Assembly: GCF_051860665.1 (NCBI RefSeq)
Contig: NZ_JBHYDM010000019.1
Location: 23,366 to 87,365, forward strand
DNA: 64,000 bases
DNA from: Falsiroseomonas sp051860665
Lineage (GTDB): Bacteria; Pseudomonadota; Alphaproteobacteria; Acetobacterales; Acetobacteraceae
Direction: 5' to 3'
Below, piece by piece: positions 55,128-63,532 of the stretch (its first letter is position 1; every line of letters starts with the position of its first letter). A program made the translations under genes and the position numbers. The notes under the pieces were generated by a model. That model worked only from the letters and a program-made list of their open reading frames with translations, was not told the origin of the DNA and did no database searches.

Positions 55128-56432
55128 ATGCGCCTGCTCGTCTTCTGCCATAACCATCCTGACCTGCAGCCGGGCGGCACCGAGGTGGTGGCGCGCGGGC
55201 TGTTCCGCGCGCTGCGCGACCGGCATGGGGTGGAGGGGCTGTTCCTCGGCGCCGTCACCGCGCAGCACCGCGAACGCCGCCCCGGCACGCTGTTCCAGTC
55301 GATCGGCGCCCATGCGGATGAGATGCTGGTCTGGCTCAGCCATTTCGACCGTTTTCACCTCTCCCAGGTCGATAGCTGGGGCCTGGCGGAGCTGGTGGAA
55401 GTCGTCGCCGACTACCAGCCGGATATCGTCCATTTCCACCACCTGCTGTATTTCGGGCTGGAGACGCTGGAGCTGGTGCGCCGCGTCGCGCCGCGCGCAC
55501 GCATCGTGGTGACGCTGCACGACTTCTTCGCCCTCTGCCCGCAGGAAGGCCAGTTGCTGACCACCGATGGCCGGCTCTGCCCCGGCCCCTCCGCCGATGG
55601 CTGCCGGCGCTGCTTCCCCGGCCGCGGCAGCACCGACCTGGTGCTGCGGGAGATTGCGGTACGCGGCGCCATGGCGGGGGTGGACCTGCTGCTCGCGCCG
55701 TCCGACTTCCTGCGCGACCGCTTCATCGCCGCCGGCTGGGATGGCGCGCGCATCGAGGTGATGCGCAATGGCATCGCCGAAGGCCCCGCCGCGCCGCCGC
55801 GCCTGGCGCCGGATGGGCGCCGGGACCGCTTCGGCTTCTTCGGCCATATCAACCGCTTCAAGGGCAGCATGGTGGCGCTTGCCGCCTCCGCCCGGCTCAG
55901 CCGGCAGGGCGTGGCGCATGACCTCGCCTTGCATGGCGGGACCGCCTTCCAGCCGGACGACTTCCTGGAGAACTTCAAGGCGGCGCTGGAGGCGGCGCCG
56001 GATGCGCGGCATCACGGGCTCTATACCGCGGCCGACATGCCGGCGCGGATGGCGGCGGTGGATTGGGTGGTGATGCCCTCCATCTGGTGGGAGAATGCGC
56101 CCCTGGTGGTGCAGGAAGCTTTTCGCCATGGCCGCCCGGTGATCTGTGGCGATGTCGGCGGCATGGCGGAATCGGTGCGGGACGGCGTGGATGGGCTGCA
56201 TTTCCCGGTCGGCGACGCCATCGGCCTGGCGCAGGTGATGCGCCGCGCGGCGGAGGAGCCGGGGCTCTGGGACCGACTGGCCCAGGGCATCGCGCCGCCG
56301 CGCAGCCTGGATCAGGCGGCGGCCGCGCATCTGGCGCTCTATCGCCGCCTGCTGGGCCTGCCGACGCCTTTGGCCGCCGCCCGCCCCGCCGCCCTGCGCA
56401 GGGAAGGACGCGCGCGTGTCCGCCTTGGCTGA
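55128..56432 (+). CDS. Family 4 glycosyltransferase
   Basis: A 434-residue GT-B enzyme. CHNHPDLQPGGTEVVARGL (about 5-23) is the Gly-rich acceptor loop; FGFFGHINRFKGSMVALAA near 236 and MPSIWWENAPLVVQEAFRHG near 318 are donor-side motifs, the latter with the conserved glutamates. It has a Cys-rich ALCPQEGQLLTTDGRLCPGP segment found in a GT4 subgroup. It overlaps the following membrane-protein gene by 17 bases and lies 47 bases after the GT2 gene. Confidence 0.88.
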   Translation: MRLLVFCHNHPDLQPGGTEVVARGLFRALRDRHGVEGLFLGAVTAQHRERRPGTLFQSIGAHADEMLVWLSHFDRFHLSQVDSWGLAELVEVVADYQPDIVHFHHLLYFGLETLELVRRVAPRARIVVTLHDFFALCPQEGQLLTTDGRLCPGPSADGCRRCFPGRGSTDLVLREIAVRGAMAGVDLLLAPSDFLRDRFIAAGWDGARIEVMRNGIAEGPAAPPRLAPDGRRDRFGFFGHINRFKGSMVALAASARLSRQGVAHDLALHGGTAFQPDDFLENFKAALEAAPDARHHGLYTAADMPARMAAVDWVVMPSIWWENAPLVVQEAFRHGRPVICGDVGGMAESVRDGVDGLHFPVGDAIGLAQVMRRAAEEPGLWDRLAQGIAPPRSLDQAAAAHLALYRRLLGLPTPLAAARPAALRREGRARVRLG

Positions 56433-57114
56433 AGCCCTGCCCGGCCCGGATATCCGCGGCTTCGTCGATGCGGTGACCGGCAACCAGATCGATGGCTGGG
56501 CCTTCGAGCCGGCGCAGCCGACGGAACGCGTGGTGGTGGAGTTGCGGCTGGATGGCGTGGCGGTGGCCACCAGCGTCGCCGACCGGCATCGCACGGACCT
56601 GATCCGCGCCGGAATCGGCGATGCCTCGCACGGCTTCCGCTTCCCGCTGAAGCCGGCCTGGGCGGAGCGCCGCGCCGATCTCAGCGTGGTGGCGCGCGGC
56701 GCCGAGGGGGGCGAGGTGGTGCTGCCCCTGTTCCGCCGCGGCGCACCGGCGGAGGCGCGGCTGGACCATCGCGCGGCGGCCCCCAATCCGCAGCTGGTCA
56801 AGGTGATCGAGCAGCTGGTGGTCGGGCAGCGGGCGCTGGAATCGCGGCTGCAGGAGCTGGCGCAGCGCGCCGCCGACCAGCCCCTGCCCGCGCCGCTGAC
56901 GGCCGAGCCGGCGGAGGTGGAGCAGCGCATGGCGGTGCTGGAGGCCTGGGTGGCGCGGCTCGATGAGCGCCTGGCCAGCCTGCAGGCCGCCACCCCCGCC
57001 CCCCGCGCCCCCGGGCCCGCGGGGCTGGATACCTGGCAGGTGGTGCTGATCGCGCTGCTGGCGCTGACCGGCCTCGGTGCGCTCGCCGCCTTCGCCCTGG
57101 TGCTGGCGCTCTAG
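56416..57114 (+). CDS. Coiled-coil protein with C-terminal membrane anchor
   Basis: A 232-residue protein of unknown function. Residues about 12-85 form a small domain (GFVDAVTGNQIDGWAFEPAQ, VAVATSVADRHRTDLIRAGI, DASHGFRFPL) that I recognise as recurring in alphaproteobacterial glycan proteins without a firm name. Residues about 125-195 are helical and probably coiled coil (KVIEQLVVGQRALESRLQEL, then VEQRMAVLEAWVARLDERL). The last ~25 residues are one hydrophobic helix, giving a tail anchor. GTG 56416 starts it. It is coupled to the GT4 gene and, by one shared base, to the ABC gene, so it may link glycosylation with the exporter. Confidence 0.7.
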   Translation: MSALAEALPGPDIRGFVDAVTGNQIDGWAFEPAQPTERVVVELRLDGVAVATSVADRHRTDLIRAGIGDASHGFRFPLKPAWAERRADLSVVARGAEGGEVVLPLFRRGAPAEARLDHRAAAPNPQLVKVIEQLVVGQRALESRLQELAQRAADQPLPAPLTAEPAEVEQRMAVLEAWVARLDERLASLQAATPAPRAPGPAGLDTWQVVLIALLALTGLGALAAFALVLAL

Positions 57115-58826
57115 TGGCCCAGGCGCGCAGCCTGCCCCGCGGCGCGGCCGCCCCCGCCAGCGGCGGGGCGCGGGACGTGATCGAGGTGGCGCGGGCGGAG
57201 GTGGCCGCGGCGGCGCGGCTGACGCTGGCGCTGGGGCTGGCGCTCTCGCTCGCCACCTTCGGCGTGGTCGCGGCCAAGCTGCTGATCTGGCAGATGGTGC
57301 TGCCCACCGGCAATCCCTGGACCCTGGCCGGGCTCGCCATCGCCTTCTGCCTCGCCGTCGGCATCCTGCTCGGCCTGGACCAGCTGCGGGAGCTGGGGCT
57401 GATCGCCATCTCGCATCGCCTGGCGCGGCGGCTGGCGGCGCCGCTGGTGCTGGCCGCCGCGCAGCAGCCGGGGCGCTCCGACCTCGCCGCCGCCCAGGCG
57501 CTGCGCGATGTGGAGGAGCTGCGCCGCAACCTCACCGGCCCGGTACTGACCGGGCTGGTGGATGCGGTGCTGGTGCCGACGCTGATCCTGCTGCTGCTGT
57601 TCTTCCACTGGGCCTTCACCCTGTGGGCGCTGTCCTGCTGCCTGGCCGCGGCGCTGCTTTCCCTGCTCGGGGACCGGCTGACGCGGCGCGCGCTGGGGGC
57701 GGCCAATGAGGCGCAGGCGCGCACCGCGGGGCTGGTCGCGGATGCCATGCGCTGCGCCGAGGCGGTGGAGGCGATGGGCCTGCGCGCGCCGCTGGCCGCG
57801 CGCTGGCAGGCGCGGCTGGGCGAGGGTGCATCGGCGCTGCGGGGCGCCCAGGCCGGGGCGCGCTGGGTCGGCGCCGGGCTTGCCACCATCCATGGCGTGG
57901 GCTCAGGCGGCGCGCTCGTGGTGGGCACGCTGCTCTCGGCGAATGGGATCAATGTCGGCTACGGCATGGTGCTGGCCATGCTGGTCACCGGCCAGATCAT
58001 CACCCCCTTCGCGCGCCTCGGCGGCGCCAGCCATGAATGGGGCGCGGCGAGCGCCGCCTGGAAGCGGCTTTCGGAGATGATGCGCCCGGACCGCACGGCG
58101 GATGGCGCCATCGCCTTCCCCTGCCGGGAGGGGCGCCTGGTGCTGGAGCGCGTGAGCTTCGCCCATCGCGGCGCGCCCCGCCCCCTGCTGCGCGAGGTGG
58201 CGCTGGAGGTGCCGCCGGGCCGGATCGTCGCCCTGGCCGGCACCGCAGGCGCCGGCAAGACCACGCTGCTGCGCATCGCGATCGGCATGATCCGCCCCTC
58301 CGCCGGCGGCGCCTTCCTGGATGGCCAGGCCACCTGGCAATGGGCGCGGGAGGATTTCGCCCGCCATGTCGGCTACCTGCCGCAGGACCCGCTGCTGACC
58401 GACGGCACCATCGCCGAGGCCATCGCACGGCTCGGCGTGCCGGACATGGCGGCCGTGATGCAGGCGGCGCGGCTGGCCGATGCGCATGGCCTGATCTGCG
58501 CCCTGCCCGCCGGCTATGCGACGCCGACGCGCGCCGAGGGCCCGCTTTCCGCAGGCCAGCGGCAGCGCGTGGCGCTGGCCCGCGCGCTCTACGGCAGCCC
58601 CCGCCTGCTGGTGCTGGACGAGCCCGCCGCCTTCCTCGATGCGGCCGGCGAGGAAAGGCTGGTGCTGCTGCTGCGCAACCTTGCCGCCCGCGGCACCGGC
58701 ATCCTGCTGACCTCGCATCGCCCGGCGCTGCTGGCGGCGGCGCATCGGGTGGTGACGCTGCGCGGCGGCCAGGTGGTGGCGACCGCCGGCGCGCCGCTGC
58801 TCACGGCTCCGGGTCGCGCGGCATGA
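57114..58826 (+). CDS. Type I secretion ABC transporter, PrtD-like, first of two
   Basis: A 570-residue half-transporter: membrane domain about 25-320 and ATPase about 335-560. Walker A GTAGAGKTT near residue 379, Q-loop YLPQDP, signature LSAGQRQRVALARAL near 480, Walker B LLVLDEPAAFLD near 500, H-loop TSHRP. There is no N-terminal C39 or C39-like domain, so it belongs to the PrtD/AprD type that exports RTX proteins. The GTG start shares a base with the upstream stop. It overlaps the second ABC gene by four bases. Confidence 0.85.
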   Translation: MAQARSLPRGAAAPASGGARDVIEVARAEVAAAARLTLALGLALSLATFGVVAAKLLIWQMVLPTGNPWTLAGLAIAFCLAVGILLGLDQLRELGLIAISHRLARRLAAPLVLAAAQQPGRSDLAAAQALRDVEELRRNLTGPVLTGLVDAVLVPTLILLLLFFHWAFTLWALSCCLAAALLSLLGDRLTRRALGAANEAQARTAGLVADAMRCAEAVEAMGLRAPLAARWQARLGEGASALRGAQAGARWVGAGLATIHGVGSGGALVVGTLLSANGINVGYGMVLAMLVTGQIITPFARLGGASHEWGAASAAWKRLSEMMRPDRTADGAIAFPCREGRLVLERVSFAHRGAPRPLLREVALEVPPGRIVALAGTAGAGKTTLLRIAIGMIRPSAGGAFLDGQATWQWAREDFARHVGYLPQDPLLTDGTIAEAIARLGVPDMAAVMQAARLADAHGLICALPAGYATPTRAEGPLSAGQRQRVALARALYGSPRLLVLDEPAAFLDAAGEERLVLLLRNLAARGTGILLTSHRPALLAAAHRVVTLRGGQVVATAGAPLLTAPGRAA

Positions 58827-60490
58827 GCGGGCAGCTCACCGAGGCCTGGGGCGCGCTGCGCGCGGCGCCCGCCTTCCGCCGGGTGCTGGCGCTGACGCTG
58901 GCCATGTCCCTCGCGCGGCAGGCCGCGCTGCTCGGCATGCCGCTGCTGACCATGCATATCTTCGATGGCGTGACGGAGGGCCACAACCTCGACACGCTGA
59001 CGGTGCTCTCCATCGCCTTCGTCGTGGCGCTGTCCATGGCCGGCGCGCTGCGCGCGCTGCGGGCCGCGCTGATGTCCGCACTCGCCGAGGATATCGCCCG
59101 CAGGCTGAGCCTGGAGGCGCTGCAGGCCGCGGTGCGCAGCGCGCTGCTGGGCAGCCGCCAGCCCGGGCTGGCCGCGCTGCAGGATGCGGCGGAGCTGCGC
59201 CGCTTCCTCGGCGGCAATACCCTGGCCGATATGTTCGACATGACGGCGCTGCCGGTGGCGCTGCTGGTGCTGTTCCTGCTGCACCCGGTCTATGCGCTGG
59301 TGGTGGCCAGCGCCTGCGTGATGATGGGCCTGCTCGGCCTGGTGCTGGACCGCACCACGCGCGGCCTGCTGCGCGGCGCCTCCGAACGCCAGCTGCGCAA
59401 TGCCGGGGAATTGCAGGGCCGGCTGCGCCAGTCCGACATGCTGGAGGGGCTCGGCATGCTGGCCGCCGTGGTGCGGCGGTGGGAGCCGGCGCAGGCGGCG
59501 GCCCTGGCCGAGGGCGACCGCGCCCAGGCCCGGGCGCGGGCGCTGCGCGGGGTGACGGAATTCGCCTCCTACATGGCGCAGGGCGCGGTGGTGGTGGTGG
59601 GCGTGGTGCTGGCACTGGGCGACCAGGCCTCGCCGGGGTCGATCATCGCGGCGATGATGCTGGCCGGCACGGCGACGCAGCCCATCGCACGCATCGTGCT
59701 GGCCTGGCGCGAATGGGCCTTTGCCGCCCTGGCCTGGCGGCGGCTGCAGGAGCTGTTCGCGGATCATGCGGAGCCGGCCCCGCGGCCACCCGAGGCGGAG
59801 GCGCATCCGGGGCTCTGGCTGCGCGACCTGCGCTGGACGCCGCCGGGCGGACTGCAGCCTGTGCTGGCGGATCTTTCCCTCTATTGCCCGCCGGGCTCCA
59901 TCACCCTGGTGCTGGGGCCGAATGGCGTCGGCAAGTCCAGCCTGCTGCGCCTCGCGCTCGGCCTGCTGCCGGCGGATGGCGGCGATGCGCTGCTCAGCGG
60001 TCAGAACACCAGGCATGCGGACCGCGCCACGCTCGGCCCGCGCATCGGCTATCTGCCGCAGGACGTGCAGCTGCTGGAGGGCAGCGTGCTGCAGAATATC
60101 GGCCGCTTCGGGCCGGAGGATGCGGCGGGCGTGGTGGAGGCGGCGCGCCAGGCCGGCGCGCATGACATGATCGGCCGCCTGCCCCAGGGCTATGCGACGG
60201 AAGCCGGGCCAACGGGCGGCCTGTCCATGGGCCAGCGCCGCATGGTGGGCCTGGCGCGTGCCCTCTACGGCGCGCCGGAACTGCTGGCCCTGGACGAACC
60301 CGAGGCGGGGCTGGACCAGGCGGGGCGGGAGGCGGTGCGCGATGCGGTGCTTGCCGCGCGCGAGAACGGCGCCGCCTGCCTGCTGATCAGCCACGAGCCG
60401 GCGCTCTGGGCCGGGCATGTCGACCAGTTGCTGCGGCTTGCGCCCGGCGGCCATTGGCGGGCGGAAGCGCCCGTAGGAAGGTCGGCATGA
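58823..60490 (+). CDS. Type I secretion ABC transporter, PrtD-like, second of two
   Basis: A 555-residue half-transporter with the same layout but low identity to the preceding one. Walker A GPNGVGKSSLLRLALG near residue 370, Q-loop YLPQDV, signature LSMGQRRMVGLARAL near 471, Walker B LLALDEPEAGLD near 490, H-loop ISHEP. All motifs are functional; the signature has Met where Gly or Ala is usual. FDGVTEGHNLDTL near residue 50 and the FLGGNTLADMFDM segment are typical of PrtD membrane domains. The pair probably forms a heterodimer. It overlaps the HlyD gene by four bases. Confidence 0.86.
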   Translation: MSGQLTEAWGALRAAPAFRRVLALTLAMSLARQAALLGMPLLTMHIFDGVTEGHNLDTLTVLSIAFVVALSMAGALRALRAALMSALAEDIARRLSLEALQAAVRSALLGSRQPGLAALQDAAELRRFLGGNTLADMFDMTALPVALLVLFLLHPVYALVVASACVMMGLLGLVLDRTTRGLLRGASERQLRNAGELQGRLRQSDMLEGLGMLAAVVRRWEPAQAAALAEGDRAQARARALRGVTEFASYMAQGAVVVVGVVLALGDQASPGSIIAAMMLAGTATQPIARIVLAWREWAFAALAWRRLQELFADHAEPAPRPPEAEAHPGLWLRDLRWTPPGGLQPVLADLSLYCPPGSITLVLGPNGVGKSSLLRLALGLLPADGGDALLSGQNTRHADRATLGPRIGYLPQDVQLLEGSVLQNIGRFGPEDAAGVVEAARQAGAHDMIGRLPQGYATEAGPTGGLSMGQRRMVGLARALYGAPELLALDEPEAGLDQAGREAVRDAVLAARENGAACLLISHEPALWAGHVDQLLRLAPGGHWRAEAPVGRSA

Positions 60491-61836
60491 CCGCGCGACT
60501 GACCGGCCCCCGCGCCCTGCCGCTGCATTTCGCCGAGGCCGAGGCGGCAGCCGCCACCCCCGATGTGCGGCGCGTGATGCGCGCGGCGCTGCTGCTGCTG
60601 GTGGTGGGTTTTGGCGGGCTTCTGGGCTGGGCCGCCATCACGCCGATCGAGCGCGCCGTGGTCGCGCGCGGGGCGCTGGTGGCGGAAGGGCGGCGCAAAT
60701 CCATGATGCTGGCGGAGCCCGGCATCCTGCAGGAATTGCTGGTGCGCGAAGGCCAGCGCGTGCAGGCGGGCCAGGTGCTGCTGCGGCTCGACCCCACCTC
60801 GGCCGAGGCCAATGCGGTGCAGCTGCGCGCCCAGTCCCGCCTGCTGACCGCCCGCGTCGCCCGGCTGCGCGCCGAGCAGCAGGACCAGCGGCAATTCTCC
60901 GTGCCCGCGGAGATCATCGCGGCGGCGCAGGCCGATGCCGCCCTCGCGGCGCTGCTGAACGCGGAGCTGCGGCTGTTCCTGGCGCGATGGGAAGCCTTCG
61001 ACAGCAACCAGCAGGTCTATGAACGCCGCGTCGCCGTGCCGCGGGAACAGCTGCAGGCCGCCGGCGCCCAGCGCGCCGCCGCCGCCGCCCGCGCCGCCTC
61101 CGTCCGCGCCGACCTGCAGGGGCTGCGCCCCCTGGCGCGGCAGGGCTTCGCCCGGGTGCGGGAGGTTCGGGAGCTGGAGCGGCTGGAAGCCCAGGCGCGC
61201 GGCGAGATGGGCCTCTATGCGGCGCAGGAGGCGCAGTTCCGCCAGGCCATCGCCCAGGCGGAGGCGGAGCTTGCCACCCTGCGCCTGACCCGCGCGCAGG
61301 ATATCGCGCGCGAATTGCAGGATGCGCAGCAACAGCTGGTGGAGGCCGAGCAGCGCCTGATCGCCGCCGAGAATATCCGCGCGCGGCGCGAGCTGGTGGC
61401 CAGCGAGCCGGGGATCGTCACCGATATCCGCTTCGTCACGCCGGGCAGCAGCATCACCGATGGCCAGCCGGTGCTGGACCTGGTGCCGCTGGATGACCGG
61501 CTGGTGGTCGAGGCCCGCGTGGCGCCCACGGATGTGGAACAGCTGCGCGTCGGCCAGCCGGTGAATGTGCGCCTGACCGCGCTGCGCCAGCGCACCACGC
61601 CGCTGCTGGCCGGGCGCCTGACCTATGTCTCGGCCGACCAGCAGACCGATCCGCAGGGCGTGGTCTATTTCCTGGCCCGCGCCGAGATCGCGGCCAGCGA
61701 GCTGGAGCGGGTGCCCGGCCTTCGGCTGAATGCCGGCATGCCGACCGAGATCTTCGTCCTCGGCGAGGTGCGCAGCGCGCTCAGCTACCTCGTCTCGCCG
61801 ATCCGGGATTCGTTGCGGCGCGCGTTGCGTGACTGA
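60487..61836 (+). CDS. HlyD/PrtE-type periplasmic adaptor of type I secretion
   Basis: A 449-residue membrane-fusion protein. One N-terminal transmembrane helix (about 42-62), a lipoyl-like segment (AEPGILQELLVREGQRVQAG near 81-100), a long alpha-helical hairpin (about 115-310) and a beta-barrel end (PGIVTDIRFVTPGSSITDGQ, then LVVEARVAPTDVEQLRVGQ). It links the inner-membrane ABC dimer with an outer-membrane TolC-like channel, which is not encoded in the window. It ends the RTX-GT-ABC-ABC-HlyD operon. Confidence 0.9.
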   Translation: MTARLTGPRALPLHFAEAEAAAATPDVRRVMRAALLLLVVGFGGLLGWAAITPIERAVVARGALVAEGRRKSMMLAEPGILQELLVREGQRVQAGQVLLRLDPTSAEANAVQLRAQSRLLTARVARLRAEQQDQRQFSVPAEIIAAAQADAALAALLNAELRLFLARWEAFDSNQQVYERRVAVPREQLQAAGAQRAAAAARAASVRADLQGLRPLARQGFARVREVRELERLEAQARGEMGLYAAQEAQFRQAIAQAEAELATLRLTRAQDIARELQDAQQQLVEAEQRLIAAENIRARRELVASEPGIVTDIRFVTPGSSITDGQPVLDLVPLDDRLVVEARVAPTDVEQLRVGQPVNVRLTALRQRTTPLLAGRLTYVSADQQTDPQGVVYFLARAEIAASELERVPGLRLNAGMPTEIFVLGEVRSALSYLVSPIRDSLRRALRD

Positions 61837-61840
61837 ATTG

Positions 61841-61853
61841 CGGCGGGAGTCCC
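61841..61853 (+). terminator. Short GC hairpin after the adaptor gene
   Basis: GCGGG and CCCGC flank AGT five bases after the stop of the adaptor gene. A stem this short with no T-run is weak evidence for a terminator; the 112-base gap up to the kinase is otherwise featureless. Confidence 0.25.
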
Positions 61854-61948
61854 GCTTCGGCTGCATGGCACCCCTCTGAAGCGATGCTGGTCCTGTCTTT
61901 CGCCAGGGTGCAGGAACTGGCCTCCTGTCCCCGGTTGACCCTGACCTG

Positions 61949-63475
61949 ATGACCTCGACCGAGCCCTCCGCCGAGGCGCTGCGGCTTTCCGCGCTCGACC
62001 GCTACGACATCCTCGATACCGGGTCCGAGCAGGCCTTCGACGATATCGTTCGCATCGCGTCTCAGATCTGCGATGCACCGATCGCCATCGTCAGCCTGGT
62101 CGGCGCCGACCGCCAATGGTTCAAGGCGCGGGTCGGCCTGCCGGCGCAGGGCACGCCGCGCAGCCAATCGGTCTGCTCCCATGCCATCCAGGGCCGCAGC
62201 CTGTTCCAGATCACGGACCTGGAGGCGGATGACCGCACACGGGAAAACCCGCTGGTCACCGAGGAACCGCATCTGCGCTTCTATGCCGGCGCGGTGCTGG
62301 AGACGCCGGATGGCCACGCGCTCGGCACGCTCTGCGTCATCGATACCGCGCCGCGTCCCGCGGGCCTCACGGAGCCGCAGGCGGAGGCGCTGCTGGCCCT
62401 GTCGCGCCAGGTGATGGCGCAGCTTGAGCTCCGCCGCAGTGCCCGCGCGGAGGCGGCCAATCGCCGGATGCTGGAGGTGACGCTGGAGCGGCTGGCGGCC
62501 AGCGAGCGAGAGCTGCTGCTGCGGGATGAGCGGCTGCAGATGGCGCTCGATGCCTCGGGCAGCGTCGGCCTCTGGGACTGGCCCGTGGCCACCAATCGAC
62601 TGACCGGAGATGCGCGCTTCGCGCGGCTCTATGGCCTGGAGGTGGACCGGACTGCGGCCGGACTGACCATGGAGGAATACCAGGAATTCGTCCTTCCCGA
62701 GGACATCCCCCCGCTGCGCGAGAAGATCCGTGCGGTCTTCGAGGAGGGTGCCGATTTCCGCGTCGAGTATCGCGTGGCCCCGCCGGGCAAGACGCTGCGC
62801 TGGGTCGAATGCCGGGGCCGGCTGGTGCAGGACGAGGCGGGCCGGCCGCTGCGCTTTTCCGGCACCGCCGTGGATGTCACCGACCGCCGCAGCCGGGAGG
62901 AGCAGAAGCAGCTTCTGATGGAGGAGCTGTCGCACCGGGTGAAGAACACCTTCGCCATGGTCCAGGCGCTGGCGATCCAGACCCTGCGCGGCGCCGATCC
63001 CGAGGCCTCGCGCTCGCTGCAGAGCCGGCTGGCGACGCTGAGCCGGGCGCATGACGTGCTGGTGCAGACCAGCTGGTCCGCCACCACCCTGCACCGGCTG
63101 CTGGACACCGTGCTGCGGCTGGAGACGGAGGGCCCGCGCTTCCAGCTCTCCGGCCCCGACCTTCCGATCGGCTCGCGCGCCGCGCTCTCGCTCTCGCTGC
63201 TGCTGCATGAACTGGCGACCAATGCGATGAAATACGGCGCACTCAGCCGCGAAGCGGGCCGGGTGGCGATCGACTGGCGGATCGAGGGCCGGCGCTTCCT
63301 GCTGGGCTGGCGCGAGAGCGGCGGCCCGCCGGTGCGGCCGCCGGCCGAAACCGGCTTCGGCGCCCGGCTGATCCGCATGGGCATCTGCGGCGCGCGCCAT
63401 GCCGAGCTGCATTTCGGCTGCGGCGGGCTGCAGGCCGAGTTCGGCGCTGATCTCGCAGTGGTGACCGAGGACTAG
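61949..63475 (+). CDS. GAF-PAS sensor with HWE-family histidine kinase domain
   Basis: A 508-residue soluble kinase. Residues about 20-165 are a GAF domain (FDDIVRIASQICDAPIAIVS, FYAGAVLETPDGHALGTLCV), about 190-310 a PAS/PAC domain, and about 315-505 the kinase. ELSHRVKNTFAMVQALA holds the phosphoacceptor His; LLLHELATNAMKYGALS is the N box; FLLGWRESGGP has the WxE motif that defines the HWE family. No membrane helix, so it senses an internal signal, perhaps light or redox. No response regulator adjoins. The TAG stop is directly followed by insertion-sequence DNA. Confidence 0.9.
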   Translation: MTSTEPSAEALRLSALDRYDILDTGSEQAFDDIVRIASQICDAPIAIVSLVGADRQWFKARVGLPAQGTPRSQSVCSHAIQGRSLFQITDLEADDRTRENPLVTEEPHLRFYAGAVLETPDGHALGTLCVIDTAPRPAGLTEPQAEALLALSRQVMAQLELRRSARAEAANRRMLEVTLERLAASERELLLRDERLQMALDASGSVGLWDWPVATNRLTGDARFARLYGLEVDRTAAGLTMEEYQEFVLPEDIPPLREKIRAVFEEGADFRVEYRVAPPGKTLRWVECRGRLVQDEAGRPLRFSGTAVDVTDRRSREEQKQLLMEELSHRVKNTFAMVQALAIQTLRGADPEASRSLQSRLATLSRAHDVLVQTSWSATTLHRLLDTVLRLETEGPRFQLSGPDLPIGSRAALSLSLLLHELATNAMKYGALSREAGRVAIDWRIEGRRFLLGWRESGGPPVRPPAETGFGARLIRMGICGARHAELHFGCGGLQAEFGADLAVVTED

Positions 63476-63500
63476 GTGTGTAGTCCCGAGGAGTAGTGGT

Positions 63501-63529
63501 GCATCCTTCTCACCTCAGGAGGAGGATGC
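63501..63529 (+). promoter_or_regulatory. Hairpin overlapping the transposase ribosome site
   Basis: GCATCCT at 63501-63507 is complementary to AGGATGC at 63523-63529, with AGGAGG between and within the stem. Such a fold would hide the ribosome site, which in insertion sequences can limit translation from outside transcripts. Confidence 0.35.
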
Positions 63530-63532
63530 GTT

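Noticed and set aside
57114..60490. ABC pair as processing exporters for the GG-leader peptides
   Set aside because: Neither ABC protein has an N-terminal C39 peptidase domain; both begin directly with the membrane domain.
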